Below, piece after piece: positions 28,801 to 36,527 of a stretch of 64,000 nucleotides of DNA. The position numbers and the translations under genes are program-made. The notes under the pieces were generated by a model. The model searched no databases. It had not been told where the DNA came from and saw nothing but the letters and a program-made list of their open reading frames with translations. This stretch comes from Natronolimnobius baerhuensis. Lineage in GTDB: Archaea > Halobacteriota > Halobacteria > Halobacteriales > Natrialbaceae. The stretch covers positions 744,001 through 808,000 of the forward strand of contig NZ_MWPH01000002.1 of assembly GCF_002177135.1 (NCBI RefSeq), written 5' to 3'. How positions within the stretch are numbered: the stretch's first letter is position 1; the number at the start of each line of letters is the position of its first letter.

Positions 28801-29560
28801 GGAACGCTTCGGGCGACTCCGCGACCTTCTCGCGGCAGTACTCGAGGAGTTTGCCGTAGCCGACGAGTGCCTCCTGGGCCGACTCGAGGTGACTCTCTTG
28901 TGAGAAGAATCGGAGCGCTTCGTTGTCGAAGGAGAGGTCGCCGGCCCGCTGCTCGAGCCAGAGGACGAACTCGGTACAGAGTTCGATTGTTCGAACGTCG
29001 GGCAGGCCCGCCTCGAGATGGGCCGGCGTCACGTCCTCCTGGCTCATCCGCCGGATGAAGTCGTCGACGGCGCTCGTGAGATCCGTCCTCGAGCCGTCGT
29101 GGGCCGTTGCGGCCGCGAAGTCGTAGTCGTTCGTCGCGAGGAGTCGGCCGACGATTCGGCGGCGTTTGCGCTCGGTGACGACGTCGAACTCCGGCGAGTA
29201 GCCGAGGTAGTAGGCGTACTCACGAACGAGGCGATGGCAGAACGAGTGGTAGGTGTAGACATCGATAGCCGCCGCGGTCTCGGGGTCGAGTCGCTCGGCG
29301 ACGGCGTCGCGGATGCTCCCTGCGGCCTCGTTCGCGAACGTCAACACGAGGATGTCATCCGGGTCGACCGCGCCGGACTCGATGGCGTGCTCGATGCGCA
29401 ACAGCATCGTCGTCGTTTTGCCGGTCCCTGCCCCTGCGTCGACCGAGATACAGGCCGCGTTGCTCTCGATGACCGCCGGCTGGTTTCCTTTCGGCTCGAG
29501 GTCGTCGCGGATCTTGGCGTCCTCGAGACGCCCACCTCCGGTTTCATCCGGTTCACCCAT
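25850..29560 (-). CDS. UvrD/AddA-type DNA helicase with C-terminal Fe-S RecB-family nuclease domain
   Basis: 1236 aa from the ATG at 29560. SF1A helicase motifs are complete: Walker A GAGTGKT at about 43-49, CDEFQDTDETQF (II), GDKDQAIYGWRG (III), LELNFRSRQEI (IV), TVHQAKGLEFD (V) and LHVALTRAENHL (VI). The last 220 residues form a PD-(D/E)XK nuclease: CPRKHYLDHV (first cluster Cys), GTVFHDVAEEA (catalytic His), GYIDSI (Asp), AVLDYKAT (Asp-Tyr-Lys), QLSLYARAC, and finally HCQHCPHRSLGC, giving four Cys for a 4Fe-4S cluster as in AddB and Cas4. It overlaps the upstream nuclease-fold gene by 8 bases. The architecture equals AddA plus an Fe-S nuclease; double-strand break end processing is the likely role. 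An open stretch of 23 codons before MGEPDE was not used. Confidence 0.92.
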   Translation of the reverse strand: MGEPDETGGGRLEDAKIRDDLEPKGNQPAVIESNAACISVDAGAGTGKTTTMLLRIEHAIESGAVDPDDILVLTFANEAAGSIRDAVAERLDPETAAAIDVYTYHSFCHRLVREYAYYLGYSPEFDVVTERKRRRIVGRLLATNDYDFAAATAHDGSRTDLTSAVDDFIRRMSQEDVTPAHLEAGLPDVRTIELCTEFVLWLEQRAGDLSFDNEALRFFSQESHLESAQEALVGYGKLLEYCREKVAESPEAFREDAVVDDVAQYLRVLQQCVTNTIEALSLEDPTTKQLPRALFGNEIWRQQTNRLEQSPFGRLKHYVEFLRLARHYAAVYADYHDALEEQRALDFDELVRTATTLLEDEAIADEITGQWTQVYCDEFQDTDETQFSLITELTSGPDRPNLLAIGDKDQAIYGWRGTDREGLDRLETQYDDHEAIALELNFRSRQEILDLTNHCEYGPQSSKTLREVGRETGEYAADETLSDRVVKIESDEIPESTASQVGTTVSRLLNGAAENVPQRSLEDLAVIVRTNRHAQAIAEELRERQIPYEISGSPRGEISPGIQTLLSYLRVLVDRDADAHLRRVLLYRYRLGETDLQTLQRRDGSLYDAVFDVDPETLENPAQLEQAREHLASLERLRNVYPLSGFIRRFRELTRLEWFLTSDERAQLDRLDRFVEAYDPESVVSTLTAAFVDALEGALRGGGSERTRGTHSTDSVDVMTVHQAKGLEFDTVLVPYLSDEEWCVDGDYARRARERLLAATLADDIESPLCADLASETVAEEWRVLHVALTRAENHLFVFGSDYEYDGDETELGVSRADACLADDIEWSTAGQRMDLWASLCESFERVRATYPETVVDRTDDLAHAADVTPGSITYYADYDDRTVEPLETRDAINTVHELGRLLRSGTLLPAADAASYGDEPALENALPYGRRAGALSPDTVRFPVEALSSATELPVAMRHSYSAMDTYESCPRKHYLDHVVRALDDPQARSLSSVQDSVTHSSGDSRLVGTVFHDVAEEAFYRDYHTQSAWTDAATRHLTARDLLEHREAVHACIERYFEADAPGFEQPVADWDHLAAEVPFSLSAVDGVDGDVIGYIDSIRRLPSEAGATGEQATQWAGGLAVLDYKATADRIDPADAVQLSLYARACEQRFDEPVAAVGYVYVGETDGPRVVLFDPDELPTWTTVRETLTAVDDPSLETNPGPHCQHCPHRSLGCAPDEYGDVSGLESRALEED

Positions 29561-30626
29561 CGAATCGTACCTCCTCGGCGATGTACTCCTGACAGCAGGC
29601 GGTGTAGGCACAGTCCGGACAGGACTCACTCGCGATGCGATCCCAGCGGTCGGACGGGTCGAACGCGCCCGAGACGAGCCGGGACGCGAGCGATTCGAGG
29701 CGGCTATCGACGGTTGTGTTTCGGTGTTCGAGTGTCATGCCGAAGGTGTGATGATCGACGTAGGCGTCGGTGAGGTCGACCGGCTCGAGGCTCGTCTCGA
29801 CCGTTTCTCGCACCCAGTTGACCGACGTGTGTTCGCGGTCGGCGAGTGGAATCTGGACGTAGCGACAGGTTCGATCCTCGAGGCCGAGTCGGTCACACAG
29901 CGAGCGGAGGCCGGCGAGGACGACGCTGGTTTCGAACAGCGCGCCGATTGGATCGGGGTCGAACGTCTCCATCTCGGGATCGAAGTGATCGACGAACGAT
30001 TCGGCGACGCGCTCCCAGTCGTCGCGATACCGCAGGAAGCCAAGCGGCCGAACCGAGGGCACGAACCGGACGCCGACGACCGACGAGCCGTCGCCGTAAA
30101 CGTAATCGACAGTCGCCTCGAGCGTGGCCGTCTCCTGTAATTGCTCGCCGAAAGAGACCGAACTCGAGAGCGTGAGATCCGGGCCGACGAGATCCGCGAG
30201 CGGGTCGGCCTCCTTGTCAGTCGCGGCGAGCAGCTGACGCAGGCCGGCGGCGTGGGTGGGGCCGACCGCCTCGACGTAGGCCTCGACCGTGGCCTCGAGC
30301 ACCTGCCGTTCGTGGCGACGCTGTGCGCGCGAGTGAAATCGCTCGTCGTGGCGCTCCCAGCGCGTGGCGAGTGCCTCGAGCGCGCGGTCGGCGAGCGTCT
30401 CCCGGTCGATCTCGCCCGTTTGTTGGGCAGTCTGCTCGAGCGTCGTACAGAGTGCGCGCCGGAGGAGGGCGACGCGCTCGTCGGGGCCGTCGTCGTCGCT
30501 GTCGTCGAAGCCGTGGACGTGGGCGAACTCGTACCGGCGGGGACAGTGGAGATACGTGCGAAGGCCGTCGGCCGACAGCGTTGCCGGCGTGGTTCCGTCT
30601 TCGTCCGAATCTGCGTTCTCAGTCAT
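29553..30626 (-). CDS. RecB/Cas4-like Fe-S nuclease-fold protein, catalytic motif apparently degenerate
   Basis: 357 aa. The cluster ligands of Fe-S RecB-family nucleases are visible: Cys in TYLHCPRRYEF near residue 30 and CPDCAYTACCQEY near the C terminus. The nuclease core is less clear: ATVDYVYGDGS keeps the Asp of the GxxD strand, but the strand that should carry (D/E)-x-K reads VVGVRFVPSVRP, with no acidic-x-Lys. It may therefore be a structural Fe-S subunit rather than an active nuclease. Its start overlaps the end of the upstream helicase-like gene by 8 bases (30619-30626) and its end overlaps the downstream helicase start by 8 bases, so the three proteins are probably translated together and form one complex. 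The longer open frame upstream lies inside the preceding gene and was rejected. Confidence 0.8.
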   Translation of the reverse strand: MTENADSDEDGTTPATLSADGLRTYLHCPRRYEFAHVHGFDDSDDDGPDERVALLRRALCTTLEQTAQQTGEIDRETLADRALEALATRWERHDERFHSRAQRRHERQVLEATVEAYVEAVGPTHAAGLRQLLAATDKEADPLADLVGPDLTLSSSVSFGEQLQETATLEATVDYVYGDGSSVVGVRFVPSVRPLGFLRYRDDWERVAESFVDHFDPEMETFDPDPIGALFETSVVLAGLRSLCDRLGLEDRTCRYVQIPLADREHTSVNWVRETVETSLEPVDLTDAYVDHHTFGMTLEHRNTTVDSRLESLASRLVSGAFDPSDRWDRIASESCPDCAYTACCQEYIAEEVRFDG

Positions 30627-32910
30627 TCCGAACCACCTCCCCGGCCGCGAACTCGAACTGCGAGCGGACGGCATCCGCGAGGTCGTCGTCGATATCGCCC
30701 GTCTCGAGGACGACGGCGATCTCCTCGAACAGTTCTTCCGTTTCGGCCAGATCGGCGTTTCCACCCGTACTCGCCTCCCGAAGGACGCGCTCGAGTTCGG
30801 CACGGGGCTGGTCGAGCAGCGTCTCGAGGGCGTTCGTCTTCCCGTGAATCGCCGCGCCCGTGTGTGCGTCGACGGCCTCGAGAACGAGGCTCGGAACCGA
30901 CTCGAGCAGTTTGAGATAGCGCGAGTCGTCGTAGGTTCGACGCAGGCCGCCGGCCCCGCGTTCGTACGAACAGCAGTACAGGTGGCTCGTCGCCGCGCGG
31001 GTTCCGAGCGCGAGTCGTCGCCGCGCTCGCTGGGCGTGATACGTCTCGAAGGGGTCGCCAGCGATTCGGTCCGCGACCGGCGTCGGCTGGCCGTCCTCGA
31101 GCGGGCCGAACGTGGACTCGATGGTCGCCGAATCGGGTGCGGTGACCGCCGGGTACGCCTCCAGTTCGCGGAGCCACGCGCTCGGAAACAGCTGTGTGAG
31201 GAACTGCTCGCCTGGATACGTGTTGTCGATCAGATCCAGCAGGAAGACCGTCTCGTAGGTGTCGTATTTGAGGTCGTCGACTGGACAGACCGTCACTCCG
31301 CCGGTCGGCGGCTGTGTCTCGACAGCGTGGACGTAGGGCGCGTCGTACTGGATCGTCCGGCGCAGCATCCGATTCAACCCATCCCAGTCCGGGCCGACGA
31401 GGTCGGTCTCCTCGACGAACGCCGCAATCTCGAGGACGCGACGCACACTGGCGTACTGCTCGCGGGCGTCGACCCAGTCCTCGTCTGCGGCGATACGCCC
31501 TTTCAGATCGGTGCGGACGATCCACTCGGCCAGCGACTGGGAGACGCTCGCGTCGGTACAGTCCTCGAGCAGCGTCGGTGAAAACTCGGGCACGCGAGCG
31601 CGAAGGCGCTCGAGCGAGGTGGTGTAGCGCTGACTCGAGTGGTCGTGTCGCTGCTCGCTCTCTGCGGGTTCGGGACCGCCACGAGCGCGCTCGCGCTGGA
31701 CGGTGACGAACGCGTAAAGTTCGTTCACTGCCGGATCCTCCGCGAGCGAGGGCGTCCCAATCGTCGCCGTCGGCACGCCAGCGTCGCGAAGCCGGCGTCG
31801 CGTCTCGGGCACGCGCTCGATTCCGGGGACTGCAACCGCGAACGCGTCGAACCCCCAGTCGTGGCGACCCGCGAGCGACTGGATCTCCGTTGCGACCGCC
31901 CGAACCTGTTCGCGGGACGTGCCCGCTCGAATGCGACGCGCTCGAGCGACCGGCTCGGAGTCCGGTGAGTCGTCCACCGAATCGGCCGGTGGCGTCTCCC
32001 CCGTCGCAAGAACCCGCGTAATCGCGCGATGGGGTGGCTCGGCACTCATCTCGGCGTCCTCGAGTGCGGCCGGCTCGAGCGCCTCGACCTCGAGTCCGGG
32101 ACCGACGTGGTCGTCGATCCGCCCCGGCTCGACGCGCGTTCGCTCGACGCTCGCGTGGTGCTCGCCGAAACAGACGAGTTCTGCGTCACCGGAAATCGCC
32201 GCGAGATACCAGCGGTCGAGCTGTCGGTACTCCTCGAACTCGACTGCAAGCACCGCATCGTAGGACGACGTAACTCGATCCCGGAGTCCGTCGGCGTTGT
32301 CCTCGAGTAACTCGACTGCCCGGGGAATCACGTCGGCCCGCTCGACGTAGCCGCGGTCTTCGAGTTCCGCGTGAAACCGGTCGTTCATCGCGTACAGAAA
32401 CTCGAGACACTCGCGTGGCTCACTGGGAGTCTGCGGGGCCGTCTCCGCACCGTCCTCGAACCCGGCGAGTCGACGCCGCTGGCGCGTCGCCTCGAGCAGC
32501 AGTTGCCCCACGTCGCGGGCGAAACTCTCGTGGGCCGACGCCCGCTCGAGATAGGCGGGCACGTCACGGCTCGCGCCGTCGATCACCAGCGAAATCAGTT
32601 CGATTCGCTCTTCGTACTCGAGGCGGTCGAGCGTCGGGTCGTACGCCTCGAGCGTCTTCGAGGCGTGTTCGGGCAGCGACTCGAGACGTGGCGACTGGGG
32701 CGTGCCGTCGGTCAGTTCGACGGCTGCAAGCGCCTCTCGAAGGGACTCGAGACCCGACGGATGGCGCTTGAGCACCAGGACATTTCGCGGGCCGTACTCA
32801 CCGGCCAGTCGCGCGTATCGGCGAGCGACTGCCGCGAGGAGCGTTGGTCCCGGAACGGGTTCAGTGAGGAGGGTACAGGTCCCATCGAGACCGCCAGTCG
32901 GAGGCGACAT
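30619..32910 (-). CDS. AddB-like inactivated helicase subunit
   Basis: 763 aa, first gene of the three-gene operon. The N terminus has a strand-loop-helix where a P-loop would be (TEPVPGPTLLAAVARRYARL), but without the G-K-[T/S] of Walker A. Later segments resemble a UvrD-like scaffold: RADVIPRAVELLEDN, AVLAVEFEEYRQLDRWYLAAI (degenerate motif II), VRAVATEIQSL with AVAVPGIERVPETRRRLRDAGVP, and CPVDDLKYDTYETVFLLDLIDNTYPG matching the motif V region of AddB/RecC-like proteins, then RARRRLALGTRAATSHLYCC for motif VI. No nuclease motifs are seen. The architecture matches an AddB or RecC-type non-ATPase subunit. The family name is inferred from layout and operon context. Confidence 0.72.
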   Translation of the reverse strand: MSPPTGGLDGTCTLLTEPVPGPTLLAAVARRYARLAGEYGPRNVLVLKRHPSGLESLREALAAVELTDGTPQSPRLESLPEHASKTLEAYDPTLDRLEYEERIELISLVIDGASRDVPAYLERASAHESFARDVGQLLLEATRQRRRLAGFEDGAETAPQTPSEPRECLEFLYAMNDRFHAELEDRGYVERADVIPRAVELLEDNADGLRDRVTSSYDAVLAVEFEEYRQLDRWYLAAISGDAELVCFGEHHASVERTRVEPGRIDDHVGPGLEVEALEPAALEDAEMSAEPPHRAITRVLATGETPPADSVDDSPDSEPVARARRIRAGTSREQVRAVATEIQSLAGRHDWGFDAFAVAVPGIERVPETRRRLRDAGVPTATIGTPSLAEDPAVNELYAFVTVQRERARGGPEPAESEQRHDHSSQRYTTSLERLRARVPEFSPTLLEDCTDASVSQSLAEWIVRTDLKGRIAADEDWVDAREQYASVRRVLEIAAFVEETDLVGPDWDGLNRMLRRTIQYDAPYVHAVETQPPTGGVTVCPVDDLKYDTYETVFLLDLIDNTYPGEQFLTQLFPSAWLRELEAYPAVTAPDSATIESTFGPLEDGQPTPVADRIAGDPFETYHAQRARRRLALGTRAATSHLYCCSYERGAGGLRRTYDDSRYLKLLESVPSLVLEAVDAHTGAAIHGKTNALETLLDQPRAELERVLREASTGGNADLAETEELFEEIAVVLETGDIDDDLADAVRSQFEFAAGEVVRND

Positions 32911-33022
32911 CAGTATGACTCTCTTCTAGGCCAGTTCGTACATAAATGTGCGCCGCACGACGAAACCGGCCCGCCGTGCCATCTTCGCCAATTCTTAGTA
33001 CTCCTACGCGCCATGTGAACGT

Positions 33023-33427
33023 ATGGAAGACATCTTCGTTGCACGAGTTATGTCCGCCTCGCTCGAGACCGTCACGTCCGACACCCTCGTCGAGGATGCC
33101 GGCCAGGTAATGCTCGAGAAAGACATCGGCTCCGTCGTCGTCATCGCCGAAGACAACGAACTCGAGGGAATCCTGACGACGACGGACTTCGTCGATATCG
33201 TCGCACAGAGTCATCCGAAAGCCGAGACGACAGTCGAACGCTACATGACCGAAGACGTTGTCACGGTTTCGGCACAGGATAGCATCCGTGATGCGGCCGA
33301 TCTGATGGTCGAACACGGCTTCAAGCACCTGCCGGTCGTCGACGAGGACGAGGGAGTCATCGGCATGATTACGACGACCGATCTGGCGTCGTACGTCTCG
33401 CGCATTCAGTCGCCAAGCCCCGAGTAA
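33023..33427 (+). CDS. Tandem CBS-domain protein
   Basis: 134 aa consisting of two CBS domains, residues about 1-60 and 70-130. The first has ARVMSASLETVTSDTLVEDAG and VVVIAEDNELEGILTTTDF; the second has YMTEDVVTVSAQDSIRDAADLM and HLPVVDEDEGVIGMITTTDL. Such stand-alone pairs bind adenine nucleotides or related ligands and often act as energy sensors, but the partner is not evident from the neighbours. It starts 112 bases from the divergent AddB-like gene. Confidence 0.9.
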   Translation: MEDIFVARVMSASLETVTSDTLVEDAGQVMLEKDIGSVVVIAEDNELEGILTTTDFVDIVAQSHPKAETTVERYMTEDVVTVSAQDSIRDAADLMVEHGFKHLPVVDEDEGVIGMITTTDLASYVSRIQSPSPE

Positions 33428-33476
33428 CGAAGCCCAACTGGGACGATAGCGTTGCGTTCAAACGGCTCTTCTCGCG

Positions 33477-33857
33477 TCACTCCATCTCGTCGCCCTCGGT
33501 ATCGGTCATCCAGCGAACGGTCTCGTCCAGTCGATCCCGAAGCGTCCGCGCCTCGGCCGGCGTCAGTTCGACATCGGCGTGTCCCGCCCCGTAGTCACTC
33601 GCCATCACATCGATACTCAGGCCGATCCGCGTACTGTCCGCCGACACCGGTCTGACCGCAATATCCGCTCGATTCGGATACTCTCGGGGCGGGCCGATCT
33701 CGAGGTCCTCCTCGCCGCGACTGACCCCGATCCGAACTCGCTCCGCCCACTCGAGGTCGAACGAATCCGTCGGGTCGTCATCGGCATCAGAAACGCCCTC
33801 GAGATGTGATCCATCTCCTCGATCCCGCTCCTCGAGTTGATCAGTATCGTCAGCCAT
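33477..33857 (-). CDS. Hypothetical acidic haloarchaeal protein
   Basis: 126 aa, strongly acidic, with a disordered N-terminal about 35 residues (MADDTDQLEERDRGDG) and a compact C-terminal part ending in ELTPAEARTLRDRLDETVRW. That ending resembles the helix closing small regulatory or ligand-binding domains in other haloarchaeal orphans. It is convergent with the CBS gene and divergent from the 110-aa orphan next door. I do not recognise a family. Confidence 0.6.
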   Translation of the reverse strand: MADDTDQLEERDRGDGSHLEGVSDADDDPTDSFDLEWAERVRIGVSRGEEDLEIGPPREYPNRADIAVRPVSADSTRIGLSIDVMASDYGAGHADVELTPAEARTLRDRLDETVRWMTDTEGDEME

Positions 33858-33967
33858 ATGCTCTCTGCTAGCTAGCCACTCACTTGGCTGTTCGTATCAC
33901 TAGCCCAAGATGAGCGCTCGGCCATCAGGAAGCTTATGCCGATTCGGTCGCCAGCACTCGCCAGTCT

Positions 33968-34300
33968 ATGAGTAACCAGCCGCCGTCCCCGCCCTCCCCC
34001 TCCGGACCGTCGCCCGCGATGCCGAGCGAACCCACGACCGACACTGACGAGCAGGTGCTCGTGACGACAACCCAACTCGAGGCCGCACTCGAGTCCCACC
34101 TCTCCGTCTCGCTCGGCTCCGATACGCTCGAGACAGTGTTAGTCGAACTCGACCGCGCCGGCTACGTCGAGTGGATCGCGATTACGGACACCGGCGACTA
34201 CGTCTGGGACCTCGCTGACTCGCCTGAACAGATTAGTGAGGCGATTGCGACCGGCATTGCGAATCGACTCGAGGGCTGGGTTCGCTCGCAGCTCCGATAA
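33968..34300 (+). CDS. Hypothetical protein, possible winged-helix fold
   Basis: 110 aa. A Pro/Ser-rich N terminus (PPSPPSPSGPSP) is followed by VLVTTTQLEAALESHLSV, then SDTLETVLVELDRAGYVEWIAITDTGDYVWDL, which reads like a helix-turn-helix with a beta wing (LDRAGYVEW resembling the last helix and wing of MarR/ArsR-like folds). The C terminus is helical. The fold is only a suggestion from pattern; no function can be named. It is convergent with the truncated Orc1/Cdc6 gene. Confidence 0.55.
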   Translation: MSNQPPSPPSPSGPSPAMPSEPTTDTDEQVLVTTTQLEAALESHLSVSLGSDTLETVLVELDRAGYVEWIAITDTGDYVWDLADSPEQISEAIATGIANRLEGWVRSQLR

Positions 34301-34393
34301 GTGGCTATTTGTGTACTCGAGTGAATTCGAGGAGCAACCGGCTGTACACAGCGAACTCGACGCGACGAAGTTGATAACTCCATCCTCGAGTTT

Positions 34394-35056
34394 CTACACG
34401 AACTCGAGATCGGCGATGTATTCGACGACGTCCAGGGCGATCACGCCGGGTCGGAGTCCGGCGCTGATTCGTGCCAGGAGGATGTCGATGAGTTCGTCGT
34501 GCGTGTACTTCAACAAGCGAAGCGTCTCCGCACTCGAGAAGCGAGATTTCACGCGGCCGTTTAGCTGGTGATTCGCGAAAAAGTCGTCTTCGTCAATCGT
34601 AATCGCAATGATCGTCACGTTCGGCAGGTCACCCAGCCCGAGCAGCAGGGTTTCGTCCTCGAGGACGTCGACCTCGTCGAGAATCGCGACGATGTGGTCG
34701 TCGGTATTCCGAAACTCGTCGATAAACCGCCCTGCGCCGGTGCCGTCTCTCGAGAGGTGGTTCCCGATCCCCGAGTCTTGGGCGAGGCCGTGCAAGACGT
34801 CAGTCTTCGCCGAGCCCGACATGCAGTTCCAGTACGCACGCCGCACACCGAACGATTCCTGTCGTAGCTTCCGCACGACGTACTTCGCGAGCGTGGTCTT
34901 TCCTGAGCCCGAGGGTCCGAAAATCAGCGTGTGGTCGCTGCTATGTCCGTTCGTAATCGGGTCCAACACTGCAGCGATTTGGCTGATTTGCCCGTCTCGG
35001 TGCTCGAGATCCTGGGGTAAATAGGTCGTCTCGAGGGCTCGAGCGTCCGTGATCAT
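34394..35056 (-). pseudogene. Truncated Orc1/Cdc6-type AAA+ ATPase
   Basis: 220 aa, against about 400 for a full haloarchaeal Orc1/Cdc6 initiator. It has the initiator-type start RALETTYLPQDLEHRDGQI, Walker A GPSGSGKTT, Walker B VAILDEVDVL, sensor 1 with TIIAITIDED and the start of the lid (DELIDILLARISAG, VVEYIADL), then stops. The C-terminal lid helices and the winged helix that binds origin DNA are missing, and none of the three frames beyond the stop restores them. It is either a decayed copy or a short ATPase-only paralogue. ATG at 35056 is chosen because the upstream 24 codons are not family-like. Its position at the edge of a small-gene island supports an element remnant. Confidence 0.7.
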
Positions 35057-35228
35057 ACATAGCCTGCAGTAACACTCAGGTAATAAAACTAGATGGTCAA
35101 GAAAGGTTCTGTGGGCTGGTATGCACAAATCTATCTGTATAATCAGAAGGAAGAGAGCATGAGACGTTTTCTATGACACGCTCAAATTTGGGAAATAATA
35201 GAATTATTTGGCAGAGAGGTTGAGAGAG

Positions 35229-35762
35229 TTAGGGCGCCATCTCGACAAAGTCGTCGTAGAAGTCGAAGTCCTCAGAAGTCACCGTAGTTTCAGTATCATC
35301 ATCATCAATGATGGCAACAGCAGTTACTGTTCCATTGAAGACAGCATCACTGTCAACAAATTCACTGTCATCAGGATCGTCGGTTCCAGCGACGAAATCG
35401 TTATCACTGTTACTGACACCATCCTGTTCTGAATAGTCGAATTCAATTAAGCTCCCGACTTCATCAATTTCATGAACATCTCCCTGCTCATCGCCGGGGA
35501 CATCACTCCTGATCTCAATCCTATCGGCGTTGCCCATAGAAGTAACTGACGCCACTACATTATGCTCAGTCTCGTCAACTTCAAGCGAGACACCCGCTTG
35601 TGCTTCTTCACCTACGGAACCACCAAGATCTAACACGAACGCCGCGATCACGGCCGCGAGAATGACTGTTATCGCGACCATGAGGATTACCCCAATCACC
35701 GGTGAAACAGCACGCTCCTCCTCACTACCTACCAAGATGTTCTTATATTTTCCAATGTTCAT
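35229..35762 (-). CDS. Archaeal type IV pilin (DUF1628 class), second of a tandem pair
   Basis: 177 aa. The class III prepilin start [20 protein letters not shown] is followed by the hydrophobic domain [18 protein letters not shown], almost identical to the H-domain of haloarchaeal adhesion pilins. Cleavage by the archaeal prepilin peptidase would fall before the Ala-Val-Ser-Pro stretch or just upstream. The rest is an exposed acidic beta-rich domain ending in [15 protein letters not shown]. Its start codon overlaps the stop of the upstream paralogue by 4 bases. Assembly in the membrane needs PilB/PilC, which are not in this window. Base composition is clearly more AT-rich than in the core genes nearby. 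Confidence 0.88.
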   Translation of the reverse strand: MNIGKYKNILVGSEEERAVSPVIGVILMVAITVILAAVIAAFVLDLGGSVGEEAQAGVSLEVDETEHNVVASVTSMGNADRIEIRSDVPGDEQGDVHEIDEVGSLIEFDYSEQDGVSNSDNDFVAGTDDPDDSEFVDSDAVFNGTVTAVAIIDDDDTETTVTSEDFDFYDDFVEMAP

Positions 35763-36205
35763 GGCGAATAGCCTTCAAAATCGAAGTCGGCACTTCCAAC
35801 CTGCGTTTCAGTACCGTCATCTGTGATAATGGCAACAGCAGTTACAGTACCAGAAACATCGGCTTCATTCTCAAGACCATCATCAGGTTCTAATGTGAGA
35901 GTTTCACCCGCTTCTATTAGATGGTCGCCACTATAATCGACGTTTTCTCCTCGTACGTCGATTTCATCGGAGTTTCCCATTGAAGTGACCTGGATTTGAA
36001 TCTTATGATCAGACTCATCTACCTCAATCGATACACCAGCCTGTGCTTCTTCACCTATAGATCCACCAAGATCCAGCACGAACGCCGCAATCACAGCCGC
36101 GAGAATGACGGTTATCGCGACCATCAAGATCACGCCGATAACTGGCGATACTGCCCGTTCCTCATCGTTGCCGATGAGTTTCTTACCGTATTTTTCGATA
36201 TCCAT
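35759..36205 (-). CDS. Archaeal type IV pilin (DUF1628 class), first of a tandem pair
   Basis: 148 aa from the ATG at 36205 (a GTG three codons upstream is possible). N terminus [20 protein letters not shown] and the H-domain are nearly the same as in the downstream paralogue; similarity continues through [19 protein letters not shown] and then fades, so the two arose by tandem duplication with divergence of the exposed domain. The pair overlaps as ATGA and is probably one operon. Adhesion or surface-pilus subunit is the expected role, by comparison with haloarchaeal PilA-type pilins. Confidence 0.88.
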   Translation of the reverse strand: MDIEKYGKKLIGNDEERAVSPVIGVILMVAITVILAAVIAAFVLDLGGSIGEEAQAGVSIEVDESDHKIQIQVTSMGNSDEIDVRGENVDYSGDHLIEAGETLTLEPDDGLENEADVSGTVTAVAIITDDGTETQVGSADFDFEGYSP

Positions 36206-36493
36206 TGTATGCACGCACCCCTGAACGGTCGGAAGAGTTATTTCTCGAGGTCTGAAACCCGAGAGTGACGCCAGTGGGGGATTGAAACCGCAGCCCCTGT
36301 GCGTCCTCTTCCTTTCCGTTTCCTTTGGTGCTGATACGTACCAGACAACCGGGAATACTTATAGATAAGGGATCGTGTCTGTCTGGATATCTGAAAACGC
36401 TTTCACCAATGATAATCAGGCGTGGGTAGAACACCTACAGCACCCGCTTGAAGCAGCGCAGTCTTGCGATTTCATAGTTTGGCGTCTCTGGAG

Positions 36494-36502
36494 AAATTAT
36501 TA
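36494..36502 (+). promoter_or_regulatory. TATA-like box of the orphan gene at 36528
   Basis: AAATTATTA centred about 30 bases before the ATG at 36528. It supports that codon and rejects the 51 codons of open frame upstream of it. Confidence 0.45.
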
Positions 36503-36527
36503 TTGCCCTTCGAAAAAAGAATTTGAT

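Noticed and set aside
34198-34393. Frameshifted continuation of the truncated Orc1/Cdc6
   Set aside because: I translated all three frames past the stop. None shows lid helices or a winged helix, so a simple frameshift does not explain the truncation.
36241-36310. CRISPR-repeat-like stretch with GGGGGATTGAAACC near 36277-36290
   Set aside because: Its end resembles the GATTGAAAC end of haloarchaeal repeats and GTCTGAAAC occurs nearby, but only one copy exists, with no spacers, leader or cas genes. Probably coincidence or an isolated remnant.
36248-36434. 83-codon minus-strand frame upstream of the pilins
   Set aside because: No family similarity, low coding character, and it covers the promoter regions of neighbouring genes.
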